From Poseidonibacter parvus (GTDB lineage Bacteria > Campylobacterota > Campylobacteria > Campylobacterales > Arcobacteraceae): DNA of 64,000 nucleotides. Positions 33,177 to 42,487 of the stretch are shown here, piece after piece. Both the position numbers and the translations under genes were made by a program. The notes beneath the pieces were generated by a model. The model had not been told where the DNA came from, made no database searches, and saw only the letters and a list, made by a program, of their open reading frames with translations. Location: positions 2,232,001 to 2,296,000 of the forward strand of contig NZ_CP019070.1 in NCBI RefSeq assembly GCF_001956695.1, in the 5' to 3' direction. Within the stretch, counting starts at the first letter, position 1. Each line of letters opens with the position of its first letter.

Positions 33177-33440
33177 TATTCTTTATTATTCTTAAATTTA
33201 CATCACTTTTCCTAGTGTTTTTGCATATTTTTCCCTTCTCTTTAAGTTTTCTTTCCCTTAGTCATGGTATTTGTTCTAGTTTTTTGAATTTAAACTTAAG
33301 TAAAAACACTATTTTTTTTTACATAAAAACAATTCATTTTAAATAATGTATAACTTTCACATCAGTTTTATTCTATATACTAATAGAGTTAAAAACAGTA
33401 AGAAAAGAAAATTCAACATACAAAGAAAGGTAGATAAAAA
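33177..33440 (+). promoter_or_regulatory. leader region of the acyl-CoA operon
   Basis: With the hairpin this gap exceeds 300 bases. It holds no ORF. It is T-rich at first and A-rich later. A promoter probably lies close to 33340-33385, where TATAAC and TATACT boxes occur, and AAAGG precedes the start at 33441. No riboswitch is recognised. Confidence 0.35.
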
Positions 33441-34571
33441 ATGACTTCTGCAATAGATTTATCAAAATTAACAGCAAACGATGATTTGACACCAGTTTTA
33501 GGTGGATACTGGCCTGGTATTCAGATTTATTACCCACCAATTAAATTCAACCCACTTGATGGTACATATGAAAGTATGGAGCAAGCTAAATTAAGATTAC
33601 AAAAACATGCTTATAAAACAAAAGCACATACTGTATTATTCGATTTAGAAGATGGTTGTAGACAAAAAGCTATGTCAAGAGAATTATTAATTCAAGAACT
33701 TCCAAAGTTCCCTGAAAGAAATTTCCAAATAGCTGTTAGAATTAACCCATTTAGAACAGATGAGTATGAAGAAGATTTAAAAATGTTAAAACAAATTCAT
33801 CAATATATTGATGTAATTGTATTAGCAAAAGCTGGAGAAGTTTATGGATCTGCTGAAATTAGAGATTTATCTTCTTGGTTAGTATCTATTGGAAGTAATT
33901 TAACAATTCAACCAATTATTGAGCATCCAAAGTCACTTCAAATTGCTGATAGATTAATGGATCACTCAACAGTTAAACATGTTGTTTTTGGTATTCACGA
34001 TTTCTCTAAAGCAATGGCTTATAAAATCACACCAGAAGGTTGGATTAATGAGTTAGAAACATTCTTTAATATGCTTACAATGGAAGCTAGAGTTAAAGGT
34101 GCTGGAGTTATTGGTGGAGTTGAAGTTATGCTTACACCACACTCACTACCTGATCACTGTGTTGAGAAAAAAGATATTAGAAGATGGTTAGATTTACATG
34201 GTGATGATGCATCTAGACATGTTTATGCACATGCACAAAGAGAAAATGCAATGGGATTAACTGGTAAACAAGTTATTACACCAAATCATATTAATGTTTG
34301 TAAAGTTGCATTTACACCAAGCCCAAAAGAGCTTGAGCATGATATTACTGTATTAAAACTAGCAATTGAGACTGATGCTTTATTAAGTGGAGCAATAAGA
34401 TATAAAGGTGAAATGTTAGATCCACCAATGTTTGGTAAGGCTTTACAAAATATTTTAAGAGCATACGCACTTAGAAGTTTAAATAAAGAAGATGAGATAT
34501 TTGCATTATCGGTATTAAATAGAATGCCTATACATACATTTAAAGAAAACTGGCCTTACGGTCAAATTTAA
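33441..34571 (+). CDS. HpcH/HpaI-family CoA-ester lyase (CitE-like)
   Basis: This 376-residue TIM-barrel aldolase belongs to the CitE/malyl-CoA lyase superfamily. It shows VLFDLEDGCRQKAMSRE (about 68-84), INPFRTDEYEEDL with the Arg for CoA-ester carboxylate, QPIIEHPKSL and VIGGVEVMLTPH. It would cleave or form malyl-, citramalyl- or methylmalyl-CoA type esters. It is first in an operon with an acyl-CoA ligase fusion, a MaoC hydratase and another lyase. Exact substrate unknown. Confidence 0.82.
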   Translation: MTSAIDLSKLTANDDLTPVLGGYWPGIQIYYPPIKFNPLDGTYESMEQAKLRLQKHAYKTKAHTVLFDLEDGCRQKAMSRELLIQELPKFPERNFQIAVRINPFRTDEYEEDLKMLKQIHQYIDVIVLAKAGEVYGSAEIRDLSSWLVSIGSNLTIQPIIEHPKSLQIADRLMDHSTVKHVVFGIHDFSKAMAYKITPEGWINELETFFNMLTMEARVKGAGVIGGVEVMLTPHSLPDHCVEKKDIRRWLDLHGDDASRHVYAHAQRENAMGLTGKQVITPNHINVCKVAFTPSPKELEHDITVLKLAIETDALLSGAIRYKGEMLDPPMFGKALQNILRAYALRSLNKEDEIFALSVLNRMPIHTFKENWPYGQI

Positions 34572-34586
34572 TAAGGAGTTATAATA

Positions 34587-37106
34587 ATGAGTTCAAATGT
34601 AACAATTGAAGTACCAGAATACTTAAATATTGGAGTTGCTTGTACATCTAAACATGTAGGAACAGCTAAAGAAAATAGTACTGCTATGATTATTGAAGAT
34701 GATAAGCTTGGTACTGATGAAATAACATATAAAGATTTAGCTACTAAATCAGATCAAATTTGTAACTTCTTAACTGGATTAGGATTTGAGCCTAGAGATA
34801 GAGTTTTAGTTTGTTTAAAAAACTCACTTGCTTACCCTATTTCATTTTTTGGAGCTATTAAAGCAGGTATTATTGCAGTACCAACTTCAACACTTTTATC
34901 AGGTTCTGAAGTTAAATATTTAGCAGAAGATTCACAAGCAAGTGCTATTGTATTATCTGCAACAATGTATGATAATTTATTACCTTACTTAGAAAACCTT
35001 GATAACTTAAAAACAATTATCGTTGCAGGTGTTGATTCAACTGAAGGTTTAAATATTCCTAAGGGAATGAATGTTTACTCTTTTTCTGAGATTTTAAAAA
35101 CTGCAGATAAAAAAGCAAATCACTATAAATCAAAATCAGGTGAGCCTGCTTATTTAGTATATACTTCAGGAACAACTGGTTATCCAAAAGGTGTATTACA
35201 CTCACATAGATCACTTGTAGGAAGAACTCCTGCTACTGAATACTGGTTTGATTTTAAAGAAAATGACAGAATCATGCACTCTGGTAAATTTAACTGGACT
35301 TATGTTTTAGGTTCTGCACTTATGGATCCATTATTTAATGGTCATACAGTTATTGCTTACGAAGGTGGTAATGATGCTGGAACTTGGATTGAATTAATTA
35401 AAAAACATAAATGTACTATCTTTATTGGAGTACCTACAATTTATAGACAAATTATTCAAAAAACTGAATTTACAGCGGCTGATTGTCCATCTTTAAGATA
35501 TTGTATGTCTGCTGGTGAGCATTTATCTGATGAAATGATTGGTTTATGGAGAGATAGATTCAAGCAAGATATTTTTGAAGCAATTGGAATGAGTGAGTGT
35601 TCTTACTATATTTCACATTCAAAAAACAATCCAATTAGACCTGGTTCTGCAGGATTTGTACAACCAGGACATACTGTAAAATTACTTGACCCTGATACAC
35701 TAGAAGAAGTTCCAGATGGTGAAGAAGGTATGATTTCTATTGGTGAAGATGATCCAGGTTTATTCTTAGAGTACTGGCAATTAGAAGAAGAGACTAGAAA
35801 AGCTAAGCATAATGGTTACTTCTTTACAGGTGATTACGCTAAAAGAGATGAAGATGGTTACATCTGGTTCATTGGTAGAAAAGATGATATTATTAATACA
35901 TTTGGATTTAGAGTATCTCCACACGAAATTGAAAGAGTTGTAAAAACTCATGATTTAGTAGCTGATTGTGTTGCTTTTGGTTTAGAAATTGGAAAAGATA
36001 AAGTAATTGTAGCAATTGCTGTAATTGGACATGAAGAATTAACAGCAGAACAAGAAGCAGAAGTATTAGCATTCTCACAAGCAAATCTTGCTAAATACAA
36101 AGCTCCTAAAACAATTTTTGGAATGAAAGATTATCCAAGAACTAAAAATGGAAAAGTATTAAGAAAGCAACTTGTTAAAAATTTACATGATGTTTATCAT
36201 GCAAAAGAAACAGGTGAAGAGATTAAAGAATACAAAGCAAGAAGATCAATGTTATTTGTTCCTGCTTACAACAAACATAATGTTGAAAAAGCAAAAACAG
36301 TATTAGCTGATTCTGTAATCTTTGATTTAGAAGCAATTTTATCTGAGCAAAGAGAACCAGCTAGAGATACAATTAAATCAGTTTATAAAGAAAGTGGTTC
36401 AAAATTTGGTGAGTCTGAAAGAATTCTAAGAATTAACAACTTAGGAAGTGAAGATATTGCAAAAGATTTAGCTTTAGCAAAAGAAATTGAAATCGATGGT
36501 TTATTATTCTCAAAAATTGAAACAGCTGAACAAGTTTTAGAAGCTGTTAAACTAATTGAAGAAGTTAATCCAGATTTATCTTTAATGATTATGATTGAAA
36601 CTCCATTATCAGTTTTAAATATCCAACAAATTTGTGCAGCATCACCTAGAGTTGAAGTTGTAGTTGTTGGTTCTAATAAACTTGCTAATAGACTTCAAAT
36701 TGATATCAAAAAAGGTTCAAAAGCAATGTTTAACTATTTATCACAAATTGCACTTGCTGCAAAAGCATATGGTCAAACTGTTATTGATGGACCTCATTTT
36801 GATGTTCATGATGAATTTGCTTGTGAAGATTCAACAAAAGATGCATTTAACTTAGGATTTGATGGTAAGTCTTTAATCCATCCAATTCAAATTGAATACA
36901 TAAATGATATCTTTACTCCAAAACAAACTGAAGTTGAAGATTATGAAGTTATGATTAATAAATATGACGCAGCTAAAAAAGAAGGTAAAGAAGTAATTTA
37001 TCATAATGATAGATTAGTTGATGGTTCTAGAATTAAATGGGCTAAGAAAATGATTACATTATATGAAACATATAAATCATTAGGTCAAAACCTATTTAAT
37101 AAATAA
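34587..37106 (+). CDS. acyl-CoA ligase fused to CitE-like aldolase domain
   Basis: An 839-residue two-domain protein. Residues 1 to about 535 form an AMP-forming acyl-CoA synthetase (benzoate-CoA ligase-like) with P-loop YTSGTTGYPKG (near 190-200), EAIGMSE, the FTGDYAKRDEDG motif and the C-terminal Lys in TKNGKVLRKQL (near 517). Residues about 550 to 830 are CitE-like: RRSMLFVPAYNKHN, then IFDLEAILSEQREPARDTI. In the latter DLEA replaces the usual DLED, so metal binding may be altered. Fusion implies a channel from free acid to CoA ester to cleavage. It lies 15 bases after the lyase gene, with RBS AAGGAG. Confidence 0.85.
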   Translation: MSSNVTIEVPEYLNIGVACTSKHVGTAKENSTAMIIEDDKLGTDEITYKDLATKSDQICNFLTGLGFEPRDRVLVCLKNSLAYPISFFGAIKAGIIAVPTSTLLSGSEVKYLAEDSQASAIVLSATMYDNLLPYLENLDNLKTIIVAGVDSTEGLNIPKGMNVYSFSEILKTADKKANHYKSKSGEPAYLVYTSGTTGYPKGVLHSHRSLVGRTPATEYWFDFKENDRIMHSGKFNWTYVLGSALMDPLFNGHTVIAYEGGNDAGTWIELIKKHKCTIFIGVPTIYRQIIQKTEFTAADCPSLRYCMSAGEHLSDEMIGLWRDRFKQDIFEAIGMSECSYYISHSKNNPIRPGSAGFVQPGHTVKLLDPDTLEEVPDGEEGMISIGEDDPGLFLEYWQLEEETRKAKHNGYFFTGDYAKRDEDGYIWFIGRKDDIINTFGFRVSPHEIERVVKTHDLVADCVAFGLEIGKDKVIVAIAVIGHEELTAEQEAEVLAFSQANLAKYKAPKTIFGMKDYPRTKNGKVLRKQLVKNLHDVYHAKETGEEIKEYKARRSMLFVPAYNKHNVEKAKTVLADSVIFDLEAILSEQREPARDTIKSVYKESGSKFGESERILRINNLGSEDIAKDLALAKEIEIDGLLFSKIETAEQVLEAVKLIEEVNPDLSLMIMIETPLSVLNIQQICAASPRVEVVVVGSNKLANRLQIDIKKGSKAMFNYLSQIALAAKAYGQTVIDGPHFDVHDEFACEDSTKDAFNLGFDGKSLIHPIQIEYINDIFTPKQTEVEDYEVMINKYDAAKKEGKEVIYHNDRLVDGSRIKWAKKMITLYETYKSLGQNLFNK

Positions 37107-37116
37107 GGAGAAATAA

Positions 37117-38187
37117 TTGTCTAAAATTAACAATAAAATCAATATGGGAAATTTCTTTGAAGATTTCTCTATTGGTCAAAAAATAATTCATCCCCTTCCT
37201 AGAACAATTAGTGAAGGTGACGTATCTTTATACATAGCATTTACGGGTTCTAGATTTGCATTACATTCATCAAATGAAGTAGCAAAGCAAATGGGTTATG
37301 ATAAAAGACCTATTGATGATACTTTAATGTTCCACTTAACATTTGGAAAATCTGTTCAAGATGTATCTTTAAATGCTATTGCAAATTTAGGTTATGCAGA
37401 AATTGCCTTCCCTAATCCTGTTTATATTGGAGATACAGTTTCAATGACATCTGATGTTATTGGATTAAAAGAAAACTCAAATGGAAAATCTGGAGTTGTT
37501 TATGTTCACTCAATTGGTGTAAACCAAAATGGTGATGAAGTATTAAACTTCAAAAGATGGGTTATGGTTCATAAAAAAGATAAGGAAACTTCATCAGGTA
37601 TTAATGAAGTTCCAACTTTTGCAAAAACTACTCCTATTTTAGATAAAATTAATCTTCCAGAAATCAAGTGTGTAGACACTGATTCTACTGGCGGAAAATT
37701 CTTCTTTGAAGACTATGAAGCAGGTGAAAGATTAAATCATCCAGATGGTATTACAGTTGATAATAGTGATCATACACTAGCAACTAAGTTGTACCAAAAT
37801 AATGCAAAAGTTCACTTCAATGACCATATGATGAAAAGTTCACCAATGGGTCAAAGATTAATGTATGGTGGAATTGTTATTTCAATGGCAAGAACATTAT
37901 CATTTAATGGTTTACAAAATGCGCAAAATATTTATTCTATAAACTCTGGAGCACATGCAAATCCTACTTATGCAGGAGATACAATTTATGCTTATACAGA
38001 AGTTTTAGAAACAATTGACCATAAAAGAGAAGACTTAGGATTATTAAGATTAAGAACGATTGCAGTTACAAACCAAAAATCTTCGGAAATTGAAAATCCA
38101 AAAGGTGAAGATGGAAAGTACTTAAAAAATGTAGTACTTGATTTAGATTACACAGTTGTTATTCCCAAGAAAAAGACAAAAAAGTAG
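37117..38187 (+). CDS. two-hotdog MaoC dehydratase, mesaconyl-CoA hydratase-like
   Basis: This 356-residue protein has two hotdog MaoC domains: one begins GNFFEDFSIGQKIIHPLPRT (about 11-30) and the second FFEDYEAGERLNHPDGIT (about 190-207). The arrangement is that of mesaconyl-CoA (beta-methylmalyl-CoA) hydratases. The likely reaction is reversible hydration of a C4/C5 enoyl-CoA dicarboxylate, whose product the neighbouring lyases could cleave. The start is TTG at 37117, with AGGAG eight bases upstream. Confidence 0.82.
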   Translation: MSKINNKINMGNFFEDFSIGQKIIHPLPRTISEGDVSLYIAFTGSRFALHSSNEVAKQMGYDKRPIDDTLMFHLTFGKSVQDVSLNAIANLGYAEIAFPNPVYIGDTVSMTSDVIGLKENSNGKSGVVYVHSIGVNQNGDEVLNFKRWVMVHKKDKETSSGINEVPTFAKTTPILDKINLPEIKCVDTDSTGGKFFFEDYEAGERLNHPDGITVDNSDHTLATKLYQNNAKVHFNDHMMKSSPMGQRLMYGGIVISMARTLSFNGLQNAQNIYSINSGAHANPTYAGDTIYAYTEVLETIDHKREDLGLLRLRTIAVTNQKSSEIENPKGEDGKYLKNVVLDLDYTVVIPKKKTKK

Positions 38188-38238
38188 AAAACAGCTAAGT
38201 AATAAACAAAAAATTAAATTTAATAAAAGGAAAATAAT

Positions 38239-39222
38239 ATGACACACCCTAATGAAGCACTATTCGGTTCTGGAGACAATTTACCAATTATCCCATCTTG
38301 TGAGCACTTTGCTGGTAGCGAAAAGCTAATCTTAAAAGGTTTTGAGATGCAAAAGAAACTTGGACCTGTTTTTGATATTACTTGTGATTGTGAAGATGGA
38401 GCTGAAACTGGTAAAGAAGTTGAGCATGCAGAAATGATTGTTAGAGTAGTTAACTCTGATGCTAACCCATATGCAATGGCTGGTACTAGAATTCATGATT
38501 TTGATCATCCAGATTGGAGACAAGATATTGATATTTTAGTACCTGGTGCTGGTGAAAAATTAGCATACATTACTATCCCAAAATCAACTTCATATGAAGA
38601 TGCTAAAACTCAAGTTGAGTATATTCAAGAAGCAGCTAAAAAAGCTGGAATTTCTAGAGAGATTCCAATTCACGTTTTAATTGAAACACATGGTGCATTA
38701 CAAGATGTAGAAAAAACTGCAACTTTACCATGGGTACAAGTTTTAGACTTTGGATTAATGGACTTTGTTTCTGGTTACCAAGGTGCAATTCCAGCTTCAA
38801 ATATGAGAAGCCCTGGTCAATTTGATCATAGATTAATTGGTGCTGCTAAAGCAAAAGTTGTTCAAGCTGCTTTACAAAACCACATTATTCCTTGTCACAA
38901 TGTTACACTTGATTTAAAAAACCCATACCAAACTTATAAAGATGCTGAAAAAGCAAGAAATGAGTTCGGATTCTTAAGAATGTGGTCAATTTATCCAACA
39001 CAAGTTCAAGCAATTGTTGATGCAATGAAACCAGACTTTACAGAATTAGAAGCTGCGCAAAATATTTTAATTGCTGCACAAGATGCTGAGTGGGGACCAA
39101 TCCAGTATGACGGTGAGTTACACGATAGAGCAACTTACAGATATTTCTGGGAATTAGTTCAAAGAGCAAACTTCTCTGGAACAAAATTACAAGATAGAGT
39201 TCAAGACAGATTCTTCTCTTAA
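38239..39222 (+). CDS. HpcH/HpaI-family CoA-ester lyase (malyl-CoA lyase-like)
   Basis: This 327-residue aldolase is similar to (3S)-malyl-CoA/beta-methylmalyl-CoA lyases. It has an acidic metal site in DITCDCEDGAETGKEVEHAE (about 45-64), GTRIHDFDHPDWRQD with the substrate Arg, HVLIETHGAL with the catalytic Glu and RMWSIYPTQVQAI. It is the second lyase of the operon, clearly different from the one at 33441. It probably yields glyoxylate or pyruvate plus an acyl-CoA. A terminator follows. Confidence 0.85.
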   Translation: MTHPNEALFGSGDNLPIIPSCEHFAGSEKLILKGFEMQKKLGPVFDITCDCEDGAETGKEVEHAEMIVRVVNSDANPYAMAGTRIHDFDHPDWRQDIDILVPGAGEKLAYITIPKSTSYEDAKTQVEYIQEAAKKAGISREIPIHVLIETHGALQDVEKTATLPWVQVLDFGLMDFVSGYQGAIPASNMRSPGQFDHRLIGAAKAKVVQAALQNHIIPCHNVTLDLKNPYQTYKDAEKARNEFGFLRMWSIYPTQVQAIVDAMKPDFTELEAAQNILIAAQDAEWGPIQYDGELHDRATYRYFWELVQRANFSGTKLQDRVQDRFFS

Positions 39223-39230
39223 TCTTTATA

Positions 39231-39257
39231 CAACTTAAGACTTTAGGTCTTAAGTTG
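39231..39257 (+). terminator. terminator of the acyl-CoA operon
   Basis: CAACTTAAGAC (39231-39241) pairs perfectly with GTCTTAAGTTG (39247-39257) over a 5-base loop. The T-run is weak, but the position after the last lyase fits. Confidence 0.65.
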
Positions 39258-39425
39258 ACCTATTTAACCTATTCATAATCAATAATTCAAATTTCTTAAA
39301 ACTATATCAAGAAGGTGTTAAAACACAACACTTTTAAAAATAAACTAAATGTAAACTAATAAAAAAGAATTTTTTCATTAGCGCATTGGTATAATAATAA
39401 AATTTCAAAAGCAAAAAGGAAAACA

Positions 39426-40919
39426 ATGAGCGCAATAAAAGAACAAGATATTATAGATAGTATTGCTGATGCATGTCAATATATTTCATATTTTCACCCA
39501 GAAGATTTTGTAAAATCTATAGTTGAAGCTTATGAAAACGAACAATCTGAAGCTGCTAAAAATGCACTAGGACAAATTTTAATTAACTCTAAAATGTGTG
39601 CTTTAGGTCATAGACCTTTATGTCAAGATACAGGAAGTGTTAATATTTTTGTAAGAGTTGGATTAAAAGCTGACTTAGAAATCACTAAAGAACTAGTAGA
39701 TGTATTAAATGAAGGTGTTGCAAAAGGTTATACTAATCCTGATAATACATTAAGATACTCTGTAGTTTCTGATCCAGCAGGTGCTAGAACTAATACTAAA
39801 GATAATACACCAGCTGTTATTCATGTAAGTGTTGATAACTCTGATGAAATAGATATTACTGTTGCTGCTAAAGGTGGTGGTTCTGAAAATAAATCTAAAT
39901 TTGCAGTATTAAACCCATCTGATAGTGTTTATGATTGGGTTATGGCAAATGTAAGAGAAATGGGTGCTGGTTGGTGTCCTCCAGGAATTTTAGGTATTGG
40001 TATTGGTGGAAACCCAGAAAAATCAATGCTTCTTGCAAAAGAATCTTTAATGGGTCACGTTGATATTCATGAACTACAAGCAAGAGGTCCACAAAATGCT
40101 TTAGAAGAGTTAAGATTAAGACTTTATACTGATATTAATAAAATTGGTATTGGAGCACAAGGTCTTGGTGGTTTAACTACTGTTGTTGATGTTAAGATTT
40201 TAGATTACCCTTGTCATGCTGCATCTTTACCTGTTGCTATGATTCCTAACTGTGCAGCTACACGGCATATTCACTTTAAATTAAAAGGTGGAGAAGGTGC
40301 TGCTAAATTTGCTAAACCAGATTTAAGTATATGGCCAGATATTGAATTACCATTAGATTCTATTAAAAAAGTAAATATTGAAGATTTAACAAAAGAGAAC
40401 TTATCTCAATTTAAATCAGGAGATACTTTATTATTAACAGGAAAAATTTTAACAGCAAGAGATGCTGCTCACAAAAAAATTGTTGAGTATAAAAATGCTG
40501 GTAAGCCACTTCCAAATGGAGTAGATTTAAAAGATAGATTTATTTACTATGTTGGACCAGTTGATCCTGTTAGAGATGAAAAAGTAGGACCTGCGGGACC
40601 AACAACATCTACTAGAATGGATAAATTTACTAAAGACATGATGGAAATTGGAATCATGGGTATGATTGGTAAAGCTGAGAGAAAGCAACCAACTATTGAT
40701 TTAATTAAAGAATACAAATCTATGTATTTAATTGCAACAGGAGGAGCTGCTTATTTAATTTCTCAATCAATTAAAGATGCAAAAGTTCTTGCATTTGAAG
40801 AGATGGGAATGGAAGCTATTTATGAATTTGATGTAGTTGATATGCCTGTTACTGTTGCTGTTGATACAGAGGGTGTTTCTATACACACTACTGGTCCTGC
40901 TAAATGGAGAACAATTTAA
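39426..40919 (+). CDS. class I (4Fe-4S) fumarate hydratase
   Basis: This 497-residue enzyme combines the alpha and beta parts of class I fumarases. Cysteines in HRPLCQDTGSVN (near 63) and the later Cys-bearing motifs (GWCPPGILGIGIGG near 190, NCAATRH near 278) would hold the cluster; GPTTSTRMDKF lies in the beta part. It hydrates fumarate to malate in the citric acid cycle. Some class I fumarases also act on mesaconate, relevant next to the acyl-CoA operon. It has its own 200-base upstream region and terminator. Confidence 0.93.
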   Translation: MSAIKEQDIIDSIADACQYISYFHPEDFVKSIVEAYENEQSEAAKNALGQILINSKMCALGHRPLCQDTGSVNIFVRVGLKADLEITKELVDVLNEGVAKGYTNPDNTLRYSVVSDPAGARTNTKDNTPAVIHVSVDNSDEIDITVAAKGGGSENKSKFAVLNPSDSVYDWVMANVREMGAGWCPPGILGIGIGGNPEKSMLLAKESLMGHVDIHELQARGPQNALEELRLRLYTDINKIGIGAQGLGGLTTVVDVKILDYPCHAASLPVAMIPNCAATRHIHFKLKGGEGAAKFAKPDLSIWPDIELPLDSIKKVNIEDLTKENLSQFKSGDTLLLTGKILTARDAAHKKIVEYKNAGKPLPNGVDLKDRFIYYVGPVDPVRDEKVGPAGPTTSTRMDKFTKDMMEIGIMGMIGKAERKQPTIDLIKEYKSMYLIATGGAAYLISQSIKDAKVLAFEEMGMEAIYEFDVVDMPVTVAVDTEGVSIHTTGPAKWRTI

Positions 40920-40926
40920 TACAATA

Positions 40927-40955
40927 AAATATAAAGACGCTACGTCTTTATATTT
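40927..40955 (+). terminator. terminator of the fumarase gene
   Basis: AAATATAAAGACG (40927-40939) pairs perfectly with CGTCTTTATATTT (40943-40955) across a 3-base loop. Confidence 0.8.
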
Positions 40956-41098
40956 ATTACCCTTGAAAAAACTAATCTCTACTAAATTACTTACTATAAA
41001 ATACTCCTTAGAGTAAAAAACTATGTTTCATTTTTGACGTTAAGAAAAAATGATTAATGTTATATTTCATTATAAATAATAATACAGGAAAATTATAA

Positions 41099-41932
41099 AT
41101 GTTATTAGAAGATTTAAAAGACTATTTATGTTTTGGAGTTGCAGGAAACTTTGCTAATCATTTAGGTGAAGCTGGAGAAGCTGATGAGTTTGCACAAATT
41201 AAAACAGACGAAAAAGATGCCCCTAAAGGAATGTTTCCTTTTTATATAAAAGGACATGATTCTTTTTTAGGAACATATCCAATATGTGACGAAATTATAA
41301 AGACACATGGAAGAGAAGCTGATAATATGCAAGTTGAAGCTGAAGTTGCTTTAATATGTGACTTTGTATATGAAAATGATAAGATAGTAGATATCACTCC
41401 TAAATATTTTTCAGCCTTTAACGACTGTTCACTTAGATTCCAAGATGGAAATAAACTAAGTACAAAAAAGAATTGGGGAACAAATACTAAAGGTATCTCT
41501 CAAGAAGTTATAGAGATTGATAACTTCACGGAAGAAGGTATTTTAAAAAGATATCATATTGCCTCATTTGTTAAAAGAGACGGTATAGTTCATGATTATG
41601 GAACAACATCTTCTGTAAAATCATATTCATACTTTTTTGGGCAATTAAAAGAGTGGATGATAGAAAAACTAAATTCTCAAGAAGATTGTGGTCCTTTAGA
41701 AGAATTAACACAATTTACTAAATATGCAAAAGATTCAAAAGGTATTTTAATAGCAGCAGGAGCTACAGCTTATGCTGAGTTCGGAAAGAATCACTTCTTA
41801 CAAAAAGGCGATGAGATCTTTGTATATATTTATGACGCACATTTCCATTCATTTGATGATATGTACAATGATATGTGTGGAATGGATACTTTCTTAAGTA
41901 AATGTTCTAAACTTCATCAAATATTAGAATAA
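41099..41932 (+). CDS. DUF5718-family protein (FAH-like fold possible)
   Basis: This 277-residue cytosolic protein resembles DUF5718 proteins found in Campylobacterota. It has an N-terminal CFGVAGNFANHLGEAGEA, an acidic VEAEVALICDFVY strand (about 82-94) and AFNDCSLRFQDG reminiscent of fumarylacetoacetase-like folds. No catalysis is established for the family. It is a single gene; the ATG at 41099 follows GGAAAATTATAA. Confidence 0.65.
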   Translation: MLLEDLKDYLCFGVAGNFANHLGEAGEADEFAQIKTDEKDAPKGMFPFYIKGHDSFLGTYPICDEIIKTHGREADNMQVEAEVALICDFVYENDKIVDITPKYFSAFNDCSLRFQDGNKLSTKKNWGTNTKGISQEVIEIDNFTEEGILKRYHIASFVKRDGIVHDYGTTSSVKSYSYFFGQLKEWMIEKLNSQEDCGPLEELTQFTKYAKDSKGILIAAGATAYAEFGKNHFLQKGDEIFVYIYDAHFHSFDDMYNDMCGMDTFLSKCSKLHQILE

Positions 41933-42011
41933 ATAAAAAAATATATTTAATATTAATCTTATTATAAGACTTCTTAAATATAATCACAAAAATTATGTTT
42001 AAGGAACTTAT

Positions 42012-42449
42012 ATGTTAAAAGAATTCAAAGAATTTCTAATTAAAGGGAATATGGTTGATATGGCTGTTGGATTTATTTTTGGAGCAGCTTTTGCTACATT
42101 AATTAAATCACTTGTTGCAAATGTTATTATGCCACCTGTTGGAATGTTACTTGGAAATGTAGACTTCTCTCAATTATTTATTGCACTTGATGGTAAAACT
42201 TATGAAACAATGGCTAAATTAACAGAAGCAGGAGCACCTGCTATTAAAATTGGTTTATTTATGAATGACACAATTTCTTTTGTAATCTTAGGATTTGTGA
42301 TGTTTATGTTTATTAAAACTTACAATAAAATGAAGAAAAAAGAAGAGGAAGTTGTAGAAGAACCAACTACAAAAACATGTAGTGAGTGTGCAATGGATAT
42401 TCCAATTGCTGCTAAAAAATGTGCTCACTGTGGAAACACTGAAGTATAA
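42012..42449 (+). CDS. mscL: large-conductance mechanosensitive channel with zinc-ribbon tail
   Basis: This 145-residue protein starts with the MscL N-terminal helix and first membrane helix (EFKEFLIKGNMVDMAVGFIFGA) and pore motif, with the second membrane helix at about 87-106. It releases osmolytes on hypo-osmotic shock. The C-terminal helical bundle is extended by a four-cysteine zinc ribbon, C123/C126 and C137/C140 (CSECAMDIPIAAKKCAHCG), absent from E. coli MscL. The tail could bind metal or partners in the cytosol. Confidence 0.93.
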   Translation: MLKEFKEFLIKGNMVDMAVGFIFGAAFATLIKSLVANVIMPPVGMLLGNVDFSQLFIALDGKTYETMAKLTEAGAPAIKIGLFMNDTISFVILGFVMFMFIKTYNKMKKKEEEVVEEPTTKTCSECAMDIPIAAKKCAHCGNTEV

Positions 42450-42457
42450 TAAAAATT

Positions 42458-42487
42458 AAAATTAAAAGGTCTAAACCTTTTAATTTT
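42458..42487. terminator. bidirectional terminator after mscL
   Basis: AAAATTAAAAGG (42458-42469) pairs with CCTTTTAATTTT (42476-42487) over a 6-base loop, between convergent mscL and the flavin reductase gene. Confidence 0.75.
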
